Source of the DNA: Adenophora triphylla var. japonica | Lineage: Eukaryota > Streptophyta > Magnoliopsida > Asterales > Campanulaceae | Assembly (NCBI GenBank): GCA_022495995.1 | Contig: JAFEMH010000520.1 | Span: 310,001 to 374,000 of the forward strand | DNA: 64,000 bases | Reading direction: 5' to 3' | Shown here: one piece after another, positions 11,961-23,720 of the stretch | Layout: every line of letters starts with the position of its first letter | Position numbering within the stretch: the stretch's first letter is position 1 | The notes under the pieces: generated by a model | Databases searched by the model: none | Told to the model about the DNA's origin: nothing | What the model saw: only the letters and a program-made list of their open reading frames with translations | Position numbers and translations under genes: made by a program

Positions 11961-13640
11961 CCAGAAGATGCCGGATGAAGGTCCCCAAATACCCGTGGCC
12001 AACCTCGTCGAGGATCCCGAATTCGGATTCCCTCGCCCTTGAGGATATCGAACGAATCAACCCATCTTGGTCTCATGTCGTAGACTCGCAAGAATACGAG
12101 GCCCGCTATTTTTCGGATGAAGGGAAGGCCAATACCGAAGAGTCAATGCTCCTGGCCAAAATATGAGAGGACCATTTACACAAGATGGTTAGAACAATCG
12201 AGAAGAATTAGACAAGAAAGCTTCCTACGAGCGCCGTACCGGGACTTATCAAGAAAGAGGCCGAAGAGCATCTCGGAGCTAGTACACTTCCACAAACCGG
12301 CTATTGGAGAAGTCAAATACGACCCCGAAGGCAAAGTGAAATCGAAGAATCGAGGAGGAAGAACCCTTCTACATTCTACCTCGGTGTTAAATACGTGCCA
12401 CCCTCTCACTCTTCCCCCGCAATTTTCGGGAGGAGAAGCCGAGTCACAATTACCACTTCCGGAATGGGAGCATATGACAATTTCATGGCCGCACGCACCC
12501 ATATTCCCCTAACGGTTTGATCGGCTGTTCCTCTCCGCCGAAATCCCGTAGTATGGGAAGAAGATTCCGATGACAATGATGATGATGATGACGACGAGAG
12601 CGAAGAGTCAACCGAGGCCCCCGATCCGGAAACAACTGGAACAATCATGCCTAAATGAGCCCATGGGAGCCAGAACAATGGTTGGTTGTCGCCAAGCGAC
12701 GATGAAGGACCACCGGAAAATGCAAGTCAAATGCCGTAGGGGCGGACTCCCCAAGAACCGCACCTCGTAAGATGCACATGCGGTCAATGCCCTGATACTC
12801 CAGAGGATGAGGGACAGAAAGCCCGCGCCTGCACTCCGTACATATCCGAAATCCTAGAACACAACGTTCCTTATAAGAACCTCGACCGGTGAATGGAAAG
12901 GGTTTATTGAAGCACCGGTCGAGAATGGAGGGTTTCAGCCACCGAAGATGAAGAATTCGTAAACGTTATCGGATCTTTTCTTCTTTCCCAAGAACGGATG
13001 GCATAACAACCGTAAGGGTCACAAACGGGCCGCTCGAGCGCAGCCGAGTGCCTCGCAATCACCGAAAAGGGTTATCGATCTCGAACGTCTCCCCAGGGCC
13101 TTCATACCTAGCGAATCCACATGACGCCTTCCTAATTGCTCCAAGGCTCGACAATGGACCCCGGTGCTCCTTATTTGGACACGCATCTATCGAGCCGCTA
13201 CCTCAAACTCCGAAGGGGAACGTTGCCTATCCTTCACCCGTGGCCGCCCTACTTGCAAGATTGAAAGAAAAAGGATATACGATGAGATGGAGGCCGATAG
13301 CCATAACTCCGTGGGCCATCCAAGGGATGAAATCAAAAGCCGCCGAGTCCCGACAATAGCGACTCTTGTTGCATGATAACTATGAGCAAGGCCGGCCATG
13401 AGAGTGAATCTGAGGACGCCCTAGCTCTCGCGGGCCATCCAAGGGGCAACAACACAACCCCAAACCCGAAAGCCTCGTGATCTGGGAAGCGCTTATAAGG
13501 TGGCCGCCCAGAAGGAGCCAAGATAGCCACCTCACCGTCACTAGACTCCGTAACCAAAGTGGCCAATAGCCAAAAGGCTCCCCATCGACCCTAGCAAGAC
13601 TCAAGAAATCCAATCAAGAGACAACCGAGGAGGAAGTTAA
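11961..13640 (+). other. Unassigned stretch between gag and protease relics
   Basis: In the element's order this should encode the linker between the gag knuckle and the protease. I see only fragments: an acidic run of Asp/Glu codons (12568-12610) and short ORFs on both strands. No domain is recognisable, and heavy frame disruption is likely. Confidence 0.45.
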
Positions 13641-13645
13641 CCTCG

Positions 13646-14430
13646 TTGACCCGATCCGGCAAATCTTCCAAGGAAATCCCAAGGCGTATAAGAAGGCCAC
13701 GTATCAAGCACCGAAAGAAGATCGCCGCCCCTACGCTAAGACAACAAACCTGCACTCGAAAAGAGGATCCCGTGCTCACCTGGGCCAAGCAAACACAAAG
13801 GCCAACATTTCCCTCTCGGTCTCTACTCACTTCGCCCTATCCCCATAAGTTGAAGCCGGAAGAAAGCCCGGCTCGCACTCTAGTGCCTATTGATGCTACT
13901 CCCGATGACGTGGTACAGCTTGATTGGAAACATCCACTACGGAATATAATCACTTTCACGTATCTCGACCTCCCTCAATTTGGGGCCGATCATAACGAGC
14001 CTCTCTTCATCACAAACCAGCTTGGATGAACGACGCTCCTCGGGTCCCGGTTGATAATGGGTCCGAATGAACATTCTTCCCAAAGATCATGAGCCTCGCT
14101 TGATATCAAGACTACGTACTTGAAACCTTCCTCCCTCACAAATAAAGCTTACGACTCAACATCTCGAGCAGCCTTGGAGTTGCTACTTTGGACCTCGGTT
14201 TGGCCGTAAATTGATACCTCGTGGAATTCCGTGTTATCGACATCCCAATCACTTTTAATGCCTTATCGGGAAGACCTTGGCCGCACCAGTCAAGGGGTTG
14301 CCTCAAGCCTCCACCAAAGGTGTGAAATTCATCTCGAATGGGGATCTCGACGACCATTTACTTGGGATTTAGTCACTTTGGAGGGCACAGATACTGTGGA
14401 ATACCTATTCTCGGGAAATCAAACATGACG
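13646..14430 (+). pseudogene. Aspartic protease region of the first internal region, broken
   Basis: A 127-aa frame (13646-14029) leads to EPLFITNQLG, the start of the Tat protease block. Beyond a stop, pieces in other frames give YDSTSRAALELL (about 14151), VIDIPITFNALSGRPW (about 14231-14280) and SSLHQR (about 14310). These correspond to the conserved end of Tat proteases (family pattern 'FN.LLGRPW...PSSLHQ'). The DTG/DGG active-site segment falls in the damaged part near 14040-14060 and is not clearly preserved. Likely role when intact: cleavage of the gag-pol polyprotein. Confidence 0.65.
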
Positions 14431-15735
14431 AGGAAGGTCTCATGCTAATCTGGCTTCACTGGGCCGAGCCTCCCAAGGCCCAAGTGTGCAACATAGATCC
14501 GACAATCACCTCGGATAAAATCCCACCGGCCTTGAAAATGATGAGAAAGATGAGCTATCTACTCCGGCCTCTGGCCTGGGGAAGCACCAACAAGGAACTC
14601 ACAAACTCATCGAGGTGAAAGGACGTAATACTCGCCACGACCTCGGGATATGAGGCCTCCTCACTGACACCGCAAAAGGAAAAAGATTTGAAGCCGCCAC
14701 AGAAAGGTCCCTGGCCGACAACCCTAAATCTCTCCCCTTCGGTCTAATTTGGCCGACTACTTTGTAAAGGGTCCCACACAACCAGAAACATCACAGAGCC
14801 CACTCCTACGGCAGGATGGCTAAAGCTACAGGATAGCCTCAACAAGTGTAGAGGAACCAAGGCTAACCCGGTCCGTAGAATGTTCCTAGACCTACCCAAG
14901 ATACCCGGGGCTACCACTACCACGAAGAGCGAGTATACCTTCGCAGACGTGCCCGACTCCGGTGGAACAGCCGAGAAGCTTACCACCACAAACCCGATTG
15001 CCCAGAAGATCCGAAACCCGAATTCGAATTGACAAGCACTCAAAAGCTAAGGCCACGGAATTTCCTCGATGATTGGGATGGTCTCGGTTATGCAAAGAAT
15101 TGTTCGAAGAAGAAGTCCAAAGCCGCACTGATTGATCTCGGCTCGGTCCAAGAGATGATAGCAGCAATTGAGAAAGGAAAACAAAACAAGACAGTTCCCG
15201 AGTCATGAGGCCACCAACAGCAAAGCCGCTAAGAAATTGGGAAAACCTCTCAGGCCCGTCCGCGACCAAGGAGGAAATGATCACCAAGCTTGGATTGGTC
15301 CCCCGTCCCTTTGTGTCAATCTAGGACAAGTCCTCCCAGTCTCTCTTTGTTAAGATCGAGTCTCTAGGGTCGTCCGATGGCCTTACGCCTGAAGACTACG
15401 AGTCTGTAGCGAACGTTGTATTCCCTTTCGTCTTCAATGAAATGATGAACCTTTCTGAGTATCCCTTGATTGCCACTCTAACTAATGACGAAAAAAAAAA
15501 CACCTAATAATAATTCATTAGATAAAGAAGCAGACACATTAAACGAAAAAAAAATCAAACAACAAAAGAAATCTTTAAGGTGTTGTCCTAAAGAGGAAAA
15601 TCGAGCCCAAGCCGCCGAAGAGATTTTGACGAGTGTGAATCTGGGAACTGCGGAAGAGCCCAAAGAGACGCAGATTGGTGATTTCTTCAAGGAATTGGAA
15701 AGGATGCTCGCAAAGTCCTACAAAATCCTCAATTC
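14431..15735 (+). pseudogene. Protease-RT linker with G-patch-like motif, ending at an internal deletion
   Basis: At 14530-14660 the translation gives KMMRKMSY, then GKHQQGT in a shifted frame, then IEVKGRNTRHDLGYE. This resembles the G-patch-like segment found between protease and RT in Ogre/Tat elements. At 15603-15720 NLGTAEEPKETQIG followed by ELERMLA matches the segment immediately before RT. At about 15720-15745 the sequence jumps directly to the integrase core, so RT, both RNase H domains and the integrase N-terminus are missing. An A-rich insertion-like stretch lies at 15487-15575. Confidence 0.6.
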
Positions 15736-16449
15736 AAAGAAAGTAGCCCTCTTCATCAAAGAGAACATCATGTGCAGATACGGGTTGCCACCAAATCATT
15801 TCGTATAATGGATCCCACTTCGAAGGGGAATGCGACAGCCGCCGGCGTAATTCCGAATAACCCGTCACAAGTCATCTCCTTACAGCCCCAAACCAACGGA
15901 GCCGTCGAAGCAAAGAAACAAGACTTCGAAAATATCATCCGGAAAATGGCCGTCCAAGGCGTAGATTGGCCCGAGAAGCTACACCGGCACTCGGGGCTAC
16001 GTAACATCGCCGAACGTCAATCGGGAAACACCGTTTGCCCTCACATACGGAATGGAAGCCGTACTCCCAATCGAGCCGGAAATACCTCGCTCCGTATACC
16101 GCCGGAAAGCCGTATCAACGAGGTCGAATGGCTCCGCAGTCGCCACGATGAATTGGCCCTACTAGATGAACGCCGACTTAAGGCCATGGAACACATCCGA
16201 GCCTACCAAGGAAGAATGGCCAGAGCCTTTGACAAGAAAGTAAAGCATCGGGAGATCCGAGAAGGGGATCTCGTTTTAAAAGAAAAGCCCCCACCCGTAT
16301 CAACCCCTCGGCAAATGGGAGCCCGTATGGGTCGGGCCATATGTCGTCCGTAAGATCTTCTCCTGAGGAGCCATGCAACTTGCACCCTCGACGGGAATCC
16401 CTTCGTACACCCAGTGAATGGTGACAAGCTGCGCAGATACTACGCGTAA
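15736..16449 (+). pseudogene. Integrase core remnant and C-terminal domain
   Basis: KKVALFIKENIMCRYGLP (15736-15790) is the strand/helix before the second catalytic Asp. QTNGAVEA at 15890-15912 is the segment with the catalytic Glu region. A conserved C-terminal part follows: RHDELALLDERRLKAMEH and ARAFDKKVKHREIREGDLVLK (16138-16285). The frame shifts near 16340, and PFVHPVNGDKLRRYYA ends in TAA at 16447-16449, the usual end of Tat pol. Several frame changes (near 15810, 16020 and 16340) break it. In intact elements this enzyme inserts the cDNA into the genome. Confidence 0.8.
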
Positions 16450-16854
16450 AAAAAAAAAAGAGAAAAAAAAACAAAAAAAAGAGTGCTAAAAGAGTAATAC
16501 CCAACTAGGTTGAAAACCCGAAAAGGGCGGCCTAGGTAAAAACAGGTTGCACCAAAAAAACAAAAAAAACAAACAAAAAAAAAAAAACAACAAAAAAAAC
16601 AACAAAAAAAATCTAGTTGAACTACGAAGACCCGAGCTCCTCAAAATGAGGGGAACGTAGGCAAAAAAACGGTTCGGTCTAAAACACAAATAAAAGTCAT
16701 ACTTTGACATCAATACACCGATCGTACCATGAAAGCGTCTCGAAAACTCTAAAGCAATTCAAATATTCATTACAAGTTAAAAACTTTTTGATGAGTCTAA
16801 GCCCGATTCATTCCTACAACCGGCAACCTCGCTAAAAGAAATTAAGATACATAA
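16450..16854 (+). other. Post-integrase untranslated region with A-rich tracts
   Basis: Long A/C-rich runs (16448-16620) are followed by the block GAACTACGAAGACCCGAGCTC...GGGGAACGTAGGC (16619-16660). That block recurs at 29703-29750 in the second internal region and is a common 3' UTR motif of this retroelement group. Confidence 0.6.
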
Positions 16855-18390
16855 TCAAACTAATGTGTCTCGCCATGGCAAGAAAGGGATACTCGTAAAA
16901 CTCGTAGTCACTCCAAGCCACTCGTATCGGCCTCTCCCCCTCTTCTTCCCCTTCGAGTCTTCTTTTTCCGAACAGAAAATGTCGGTCTTCCTCCTACCAA
17001 GCTCTGGTATAGGAACAGGATCTATCAAACCAGCCTCCGCCATGGCCTTAGTAGCCCTAGCGTCATCTCTCATCTCCCGTAGCCTAGCCGGTAGCATAGG
17101 AGCCCTCCTCTCCCGTCTCGACGTAAGCCTCATAGTCGGCCGCGCCGTCTCCGCTCCTATCATGAGGGTTGGCCCTCGCCGCCCTCCTCCTCTCGTAAAC
17201 AACCAGTCCTCCGCACCCACAATGGCCTCACGCCGTCTCAAAATAGCCACCCGAGTCTCTCCTGCATGCCTCTCATACCAATCCAGTACCAAGTGGTCAG
17301 AACACCGGCCTGACGCCCGAGAATAACCCGAGGAGGAAAGGCATCATACCTCCATGCTCGGGAAAGAAATGGAAACACCGAGGATCATCCATAGAAACAG
17401 GAGCCACCACTGCGGCTATATCATCAAAGCCCTCCAAAGGAACCTCGCTCCAAGCCGAACCGTCTCGTAACCAAGGACGGAATATAGAAGCCGGACCGAG
17501 AAAGCCCCTAAGCATAACCACATGAGACCCGTCCCCAAGCACTCGCGAGTCTCCACCCGCCAACAAGGCACCGACCATCTCGATGTCCTCTCGTCCGAAG
17601 ACCAGCCATCCAACGCTCCCATGAGCCCCGATCATCAAAATCCACAAAGAACCCCTCCCGGCAAATGTCCAAGGCTTGATCATGTCGGGAGTTTCCCGAA
17701 GAATCCCCAAACGCTCCATCGCCCACGTGGTCAAGCAGGAACGGGCCGCCCTCGCGCATATACCGCTTCCCGCAGCGCCTATCTAGAGCATGAAAAGTCT
17801 CCCCGTAATCAAAGGAACGACATCTCTCGCCTGTGCGACAGCGAACGACAACATCCAAAGAAAGACCGATGGCAAATCCCAAAGGAATAGACCATGAACA
17901 GGCGCCAAACATACAAAGTGCAAAGGCATCCCAATAGGCATCATCCACCAAGCCTAGGCCCCTAAACCTATCAGAAGGCCGGATATATCAAAATGATCGG
18001 GACCACGGATCATACCTTGCGCTTCCTCCGGAAAGATGAAGGAGGACGCACAATCCGTCAACAAAAGAAGCCCCTCCGGCAAAGGAACCGCTATCTCTTC
18101 CACCTCCTGACCTCCAAGCAAGGCCCGAAATTCTTCCACAATGGAACAATCTCGTTGAAGGAAAGGCAAAAGACATGCCTTCTAGTGTCCCAAAATGAGG
18201 AAGAAGCCCTCAAAAGCTCATAATCCGGAATCAATTCCTCGAGAGACCATAAGCACTTCACCTTGTACCTTTCTTCAAAGAAGGACCTCCTCTCATGCAT
18301 AATCTCCCTAGACCATTCCTTGAACTTGTTGAAGAATGACATTTGGGATTCTTGGGACAATTTTGATGGAGCTTTTCTAAGGTTTTCCAT
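16855..18390 (-). pseudogene. Antisense accessory gene 1, resembles DUF7745-type plant protein, frameshifted
   Basis: The ATG at 18390 opens MENLRKAPSK, followed by SFFNKFKEWSREIMHERRSF and ELLRASSSFWDTRRHVFCLSFNEIVP (18169-18390). The chain continues in other frames: VEEFRALLGG (about 18130), FALCMFG (about 17900), ETFHALDRR (about 17790), VVMLRGFLGPASIF (about 17510) and a basic C-terminal tail to 16855. The order and the motif 'LL...FW......F.F...EIVPT.EE..ALL' resemble the DUF7745 group of uncharacterised plant proteins often found near retroelements. It lies antisense between integrase and 3' LTR, where Tat elements are known to carry extra ORFs. Four frame changes separate the ORFs. The palindromic element at 18516 lies 126 bp upstream of the ATG. 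The function is unknown. Confidence 0.55.
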
Positions 18391-18515
18391 GGATTTTCTC
18401 TCTTTCTCCCCGAAAATGGTCTGTTTGGACCGGAGGTTGAAGAGGATATTTGAATTTGAAATAAAGTGAGACCAGATCTCGAAGCAAAATTAAAGGACAA
18501 TGTCGATGCAGCCCC
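18391..18515 (-). promoter_or_regulatory. 5' leader and possible core promoter of antisense gene 1
   Basis: Between the ATG (18390) and the palindrome (18516) the minus strand has AT-rich segments (for example TTTAATTTTG near 18490) but no clean TATA box. The pyrimidine-rich run near 18393-18405 could be leader. Confidence 0.35.
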
Positions 18516-18527
18516 ATCCGCGCGGAC
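18516..18527. promoter_or_regulatory. Palindromic element upstream of antisense gene 1
   Basis: ATCCGCGCGGAC (one mismatch to the full palindrome), followed on the plus strand by ATTGTCAT. The same arrangement occurs in LTR1, LTR2 and in front of antisense gene 2. Confidence 0.6.
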
Positions 18528-19399
18528 ATGATTGTCATTTATCGTAAAATCTCGCAATGCCCAAGCCGCTACACCAAAAGAGGAATATTCCGTCCCGTTG
18601 CTCGAAACCCGTGCAAAACCTCCCCAAACCACCCATATACCAAACACTAACACCTCGCCAAAAAAAAAACAACAAGGCTCATGCAACACCGCATTCATAC
18701 CGCACCGCATTCATAAAATAAAATCCTAAATTATTACATTCCAAAAAAAAAAAAAAAAAAAAAAAAAGAGTGTGCATAAAAAAAAAAACAAACAAACATC
18801 AATAAAATCCTAAATTATTACATCCAAAAAAAAAAAAGAGAAAAGAGCAAAAAATATGTGCATAAGCCGTACAAATCTCAATCCCACCATAAATCTCAAA
18901 ATCTCGTAAAATCGCCTAAAAAAAAAAAATTGTGGGGAGGGGGTAATCAATCGTAATCCCTAGCGCCCGACGCCCGTCTCCCGGCCCCTCTTACGACTCT
19001 GCCCGCCTCCTCGTGAGCCCCGAAAATCTCGGGCTCGTAATCGTCCTCGTCTCCGAAAGAGGCTCGTCAGACCAACCGCACGCTCCGATAGGGCAAGCCG
19101 AGATCTCGCGAAAAAATCATATCCGAAGGTGAAGGCGTCGGACTCCCGGACGTACGAAGACGACCCACCATGCCGCGCACGTGTCCCCGCCCGTGTGGAT
19201 CCCCGAGAATGACGTGATCCGAAGCGCACCGCGCTGGGATCAAGGAGAGGAGACAGAGGAGTCTCGAAGAAGTCTCGAACGAATAGGAAGCTCTCCCGCC
19301 CGACAGCGCCGGCCGTGGTCGCCTCGCTTCTAGCCTCGAGGAGCCCCGCAAGCGACCATCCTCCCGATGAATCTCTTAGCTCCGATCACTTGCTTCGCG
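18528..19399. other. Low-complexity spacer and uncertain C-terminal part of antisense gene 2
   Basis: Runs of 9-23 A (18660-18830) separate two accessory genes. From about 18960 to 19400 the minus strand is Arg/Ser/Gly-rich in every frame with no recognised domain. It could be the disordered tail of the PMD gene, and intron boundaries cannot be fixed. Confidence 0.35.
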
Positions 19400-21880
19400 C
19401 CTCTCGACGACCACCTCCGAAAACCGCACGAAAGCAAAAGCGTCGAAATGCTGAAGAAAAAAATGATGACAGGAAAGAAAAGAAAAGACAAAAGCAAAAA
19501 AAAAGAAGGGGAAAAGGTGAAGCCATACCTTCATACCCAGACGAGGCCGGAAAGCTCGTGGAAGCCGCTCAGGCTGAGGGATCTCGCACCCTCAATCGGA
19601 CCCCATCCCGGATATATGAAAAATCCGTCCGAGGGTACCGCGGATCCCAAGCCCCTCTCTATCCGTAACCCGAGGCATCCTCGGCCCTCCTCAAAACAAA
19701 TACGGGTACGGCTCGGCCGCCACAAATGCCGAGAAGTGTTGGCCGGCTCGGTAGTCATCCCAGTGTCACGATCTGTCACTCGGGTGCATCATATCGGCGA
19801 GGCTCCACCGGTGTCCTCAAAGGCGAGTTCACGCCATGCCGGCGCGTCACCCTCTCTCCTGCATAATAGGCATCGCAGTCGACCTCTCGTAATCCTCCGC
19901 CGCACACCCAAATCTCGCGCGCCTTCACTGCGCCACCTCGAAACGATCCCAAGGATAAAATATCATCCTCTCGTCCGTCTCACTCCTCCGTCAAAGGAAG
20001 GCAATCCGCGTACCGAGAGTCGTACGCCCCGGAGCTTATCTTCTCCCGGCATGCTTGGACCAAGAATGCATGGCCGGATACGCCCGACGTACTCCGCCGC
20101 CGCCGCCACATCGTGACGTGGAAAAACTCCAACGCCCATACCGCGAAAGGTAAAAATCCAATCAATCCAAGCCAAAAGAAAAGTGTGTGCTCAAAGAAAA
20201 GAAAGGGGGAAAGCAAAAGAGAGCTTATACCTCCAGTGGCAAACTCAAAGCAGTACAAGGAGCTCACAGCCTTCCCACTGTACCTATCGAGAGCAAAGTA
20301 AAGCTCGCCACCCGGCCTCTCCCCAGAGACATCTCCAGCCATCTCCATGTCCTCCAAGGACCTCAAGCAAGGCAAAGACCGCCGTCCTCAAGATGCCCAA
20401 AGAGGGTGCTCGAAAAAGCAAAACCACAAGAAGGCCCCCGGCAATCTGATCGGCGCCTATCCTCTCCTCCCCGCCACTCATAACTCACAATGGTCTCCAC
20501 AATCTTCCCGTAGACCACCGCATACTCCATCCCCATCCCCTTTTGGGAATAGGGGAAAATCCCGTAAGAGCTCGATCCGCATCACCGTAGCCGCCCCGCC
20601 ACTCAATGCCGCGCCCCATCAAGGACAAACCCGTGATCGCAAAGATAGTCGGAAGGCGTAACCGTAGCCTCGCCCCGTAAGAAGTGAAACGTGTGGGTCG
20701 CATCCCACCTGTTGCGCCAAAGCGAACATCGCCCTTGCTCTTAGGGAACTTGACCACCCCTCAAGCACTCAACAAATTCCCAAAGCCCGGCCTCAACAAC
20801 AACTGTCTCTGACTCGGCAAAGCTCCTCGGCCCGCGTTCGGAAGCCGATCCCACAAGTCAACCACAGACTCCACCGATCCTCGAGTCTTCATCTTGTTCA
20901 GCTGCTCCGTAACGTAGTTGTTTCCACCCTGCAACAAAACAAAAAAAAAAGAAAATGTCAAAAAAAAAATTGCATTTGCATTTGCACAAAAAAAAAAAGC
21001 ATACATATGCATCATGAAATTTCAAAGAAAGTTCGACAAAGATAACAAAGATACAATGAGCATAGCCCCATTTTTCTCGCACAAAAAGACAGAAGAAATC
21101 CCAATCAACATTCATGAAAAAAAAATCTTTCATACAAAGAGTCAACGGAAGTAAAACTCCGTCCCATTTTCAAAAAAAAAGTTCCTATGCATGCATGCAT
21201 ATCATTCATCATCTCAAAAAAAAAAATGCATTCCTACGGGAGTAAAAACTCCATCCCGTTTTCATAAAATAACATGCATTCAACGGGAGGAAAAATCCTT
21301 CCCGCCTTTCAAAAAAAAAATCATCAATCAAAAATCATACATTCATCTCATGTTGGCAAAATGCCAATTCTTTTCTCAAGCAAAATGCACATTTTGAAAC
21401 ACCCACAAATTCATTGCAACATGCATATCATCAAAAATCAACATTCAAATTTCAAAAAAAAATAAAAAATCACAATTTTCATCCATAATTTTTGGATACC
21501 AAAAAAAAAAATGGCGAAAATGCCGATTCTTTTTCCAAGCAAAATGCATATTTTGGGATACCCATATACTCATTACAACATGCAAAGCATCAAAATCAAG
21601 ATTCAAAGCCAAGAACATCAATCATTCGAATTTTCAAAAAAAAAAATTCAAAAATCACCCAAAATTCAAATTCAAGCAAGAAATCAACAAAGGGAATGAA
21701 AAGATTCGAAGTATACCGTTCGAGACTCGGATCAAGCCCAATGTTGCCAAGCATCGGGTAGGGCTCCTCCGCAATCGATTGCGAAAGAGTATAATGCCTC
21801 CTCATCCGACGAGCTCCAATCGTCTCTCTCCGCCACCGGCCACGCCCTTGGCCTTGAAAAGCACCTTCCCCGTGTTCCAT
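19400..21880 (-). pseudogene. Antisense accessory gene 2 with plant mobile domain (PMD), intron-containing, frameshifted
   Basis: A candidate ATG at 21880 opens a short basic N-terminus ending GNIGLDPSLER, where a GTATAC donor follows (about 21717). An acceptor TTTGTTGCAG lies at about 20937. The next exon has NNYVTEQLNKMKTRGSVES and the RLPNAGR..GFGNLL block (20761-20937). WDATHTFHFLRGEATVTPSD (20645-20705) is a diagnostic PMD motif, followed by FAITGLSL and SLPCLRSLEDMEMAGDVS (about 20340-20390). A second intron probably follows near 20150-20230. WRPSRTRI lies near 19710. PMD proteins are known both as host silencing-related factors and as passengers of transposons. Frame changes occur in nearly every block. 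Function here is unknown; the location suggests a retroelement accessory gene. Confidence 0.7.
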
Positions 21881-22010
21881 TGCTCGAAAATCGAAGAAAA
21901 TCGGAAGATTTCAAGCTTTTTAGGCCAACAATGGCGGATTTTTCACTTTCTCTCTCTCTCGTAATTTCTCAGTAAAAACAGACTGGGAAGGAGAAAGGGG
22001 CGGCCCCTCA

Positions 22011-22051
22011 TTTAAAAACCCTCGAACACGCTCCTATCCGCGCGGATAGGA
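22011..22051 (-). promoter_or_regulatory. Core promoter of antisense gene 2: palindrome plus TATA-like box
   Basis: TCCTATCCGCGCGGATAGGA (22032-22051) is a perfect 20-bp palindrome. On the minus strand it is followed about 15 bp later by TTTTAAA (22011-22017), 130 bp upstream of the candidate ATG at 21880. ATTGTC follows the palindrome on the plus strand, as in the LTRs. Confidence 0.6.
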
Positions 22052-22170
22052 TTGTCGTGGTCAAAATGACCCTTTTGCCCTTTAAAATCTGAACTCGCAG
22101 CTAGTCCCTCAACTTGACAGAGTTAACCAAAGTTAACCAAAGTCACCCTCGTCAAGAAAATCATTCCTCG

Positions 22171-23720
22171 CAGTCAAACGTAAGACCGACGAGAAAGATA
22201 ACGAGATCTCGTATCTTTCATCCAAATCGAGAAAGATAGACCGATCTCAAAGATAACGAGATCTCGTATCTTCATCAAAATCAAACGTAAGACCGATCTC
22301 TCGAGAAAGATAACGAGATCCCGTATCTTTCATCAAAATCATTCCCCTATAGCCAAACGTAAGACCGATCTCCGAGAAAGATAACGAGATCTCGTATCTT
22401 TCATCAAATCACAAAGCCAAACGTAAGACCGATCTTTCCCCGAGAAAGATAACGAGATCCGTATCTTTCATCAAAAATCCTAGCCAAACGTAAGACCGAC
22501 GAAAGATAAAGACCGTATCTTCATCAAAATCATAGAAAGATAATAACGAGATCTCGTATCTTTCATCGAGAAAGATAACGAGATCTCGTATCTTTCATCC
22601 AAATCACAAACGGCAGTCAAACGTAAGACCGACTTTCCCCGAGAAAGATAACGAGATCCCGTATCTTTCATCAAAATCCTCCACGGCAGTCAAACGTAAG
22701 ACCAATCTTCCCGAGAAAGATAACGAGATCCCGTATCTTTCATCAAAATCATCCCCCGGCAGTCAAACGTAAGACCGATCTCCCTGAGAAAGATAACGAG
22801 ATCTCGTATCTTTCATCAAAAATCATCAAACGACAGCCAAACGTAAGACCGATCTTCTCCCGAGAAAGATAACGAGATCTCGTATCTTTCATCAAAATCA
22901 TCCAACGGCTAGCCAAACGTAAGACCGATTCTCCGAGAAAGATAACGAGATCTCGTATCTTTCATCAAAATCACAAACGACAACAAACGTAAGACCGATT
23001 CCTCGAGAAAGATAACGAGATCCCGTATCTTTCATCAAAATCCTCCACGCCAAACGTAAGACCAATCTTCCCGAGAAAGATAACGAGATCCCGTATCTTT
23101 CATCAAAATCATCCCTAGCCAAACGTAAGACCGATTCTCCCGAGAAAGATAACGAGATCTCGTATCTTTCATCAAAATCATTCCACGGCAGTCAAACGTA
23201 AGACCGATCTCCCTGAGAAAGATAACGAGATCTCGTATCTTTCATCAAAATCATTCAAACGGCAAATAAACGTAAGACCGATCTCCCCGAGAAAGATAAC
23301 GAGATCCCGTATCTTTCATAAAAATCATTAAACGGCAGTCAAACGTAAGACCGATTTCCCCGAGAAAGATAACGAGATCCCGTATCTTTCATCAAAATCA
23401 TCCCAACGACAAACGTAAGACCGATTTCCCCGAGAAAGATAACGAGATCCCGTATCTTTCATCAAAATCATCAAACGGCAGTCAAACGTAAGACCGATCT
23501 CCCCGAGAAAGATAACGAGATCCCGTATCTTTCATCAAAATGCTCCACGGCAGTCAAACGTAAGACCGATCTCCCCGAGAAAGATAACGAGATCCCGTAT
23601 CTTTCATCAAAATCATCAAACGGCAGTCAAACGTAAGGCCGACCTCCCTGAGAAAGATAACGAGATCCCGTATCTTTCATCAAAATCATTCCCCGGCAGT
23701 CAAACGTAAGACCGATTTCC
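22171..23720. repeat. Tandem array of about 21 hairpin-bearing units (about 73 bp each)
   Basis: The unit begins AAACGTAAGACCGAT and holds GAAAGATAACGAGATC followed by TCGTATCTTTC, a near-perfect inverted repeat with no loop. It ends ATCAAAATCATC. Units vary by small indels and by TC/CC at the centre. Short ORFs here are by-products of the repeat. Tat elements are known for hypervariable tandem repeats in this 3' region. Confidence 0.9.

Noticed and set aside
22171..23720. CRISPR-like array of regular repeats
   Set aside because: Units are contiguous with no unique spacers of constant length, no cas genes are present, and the setting is a plant retroelement 3' UTR.
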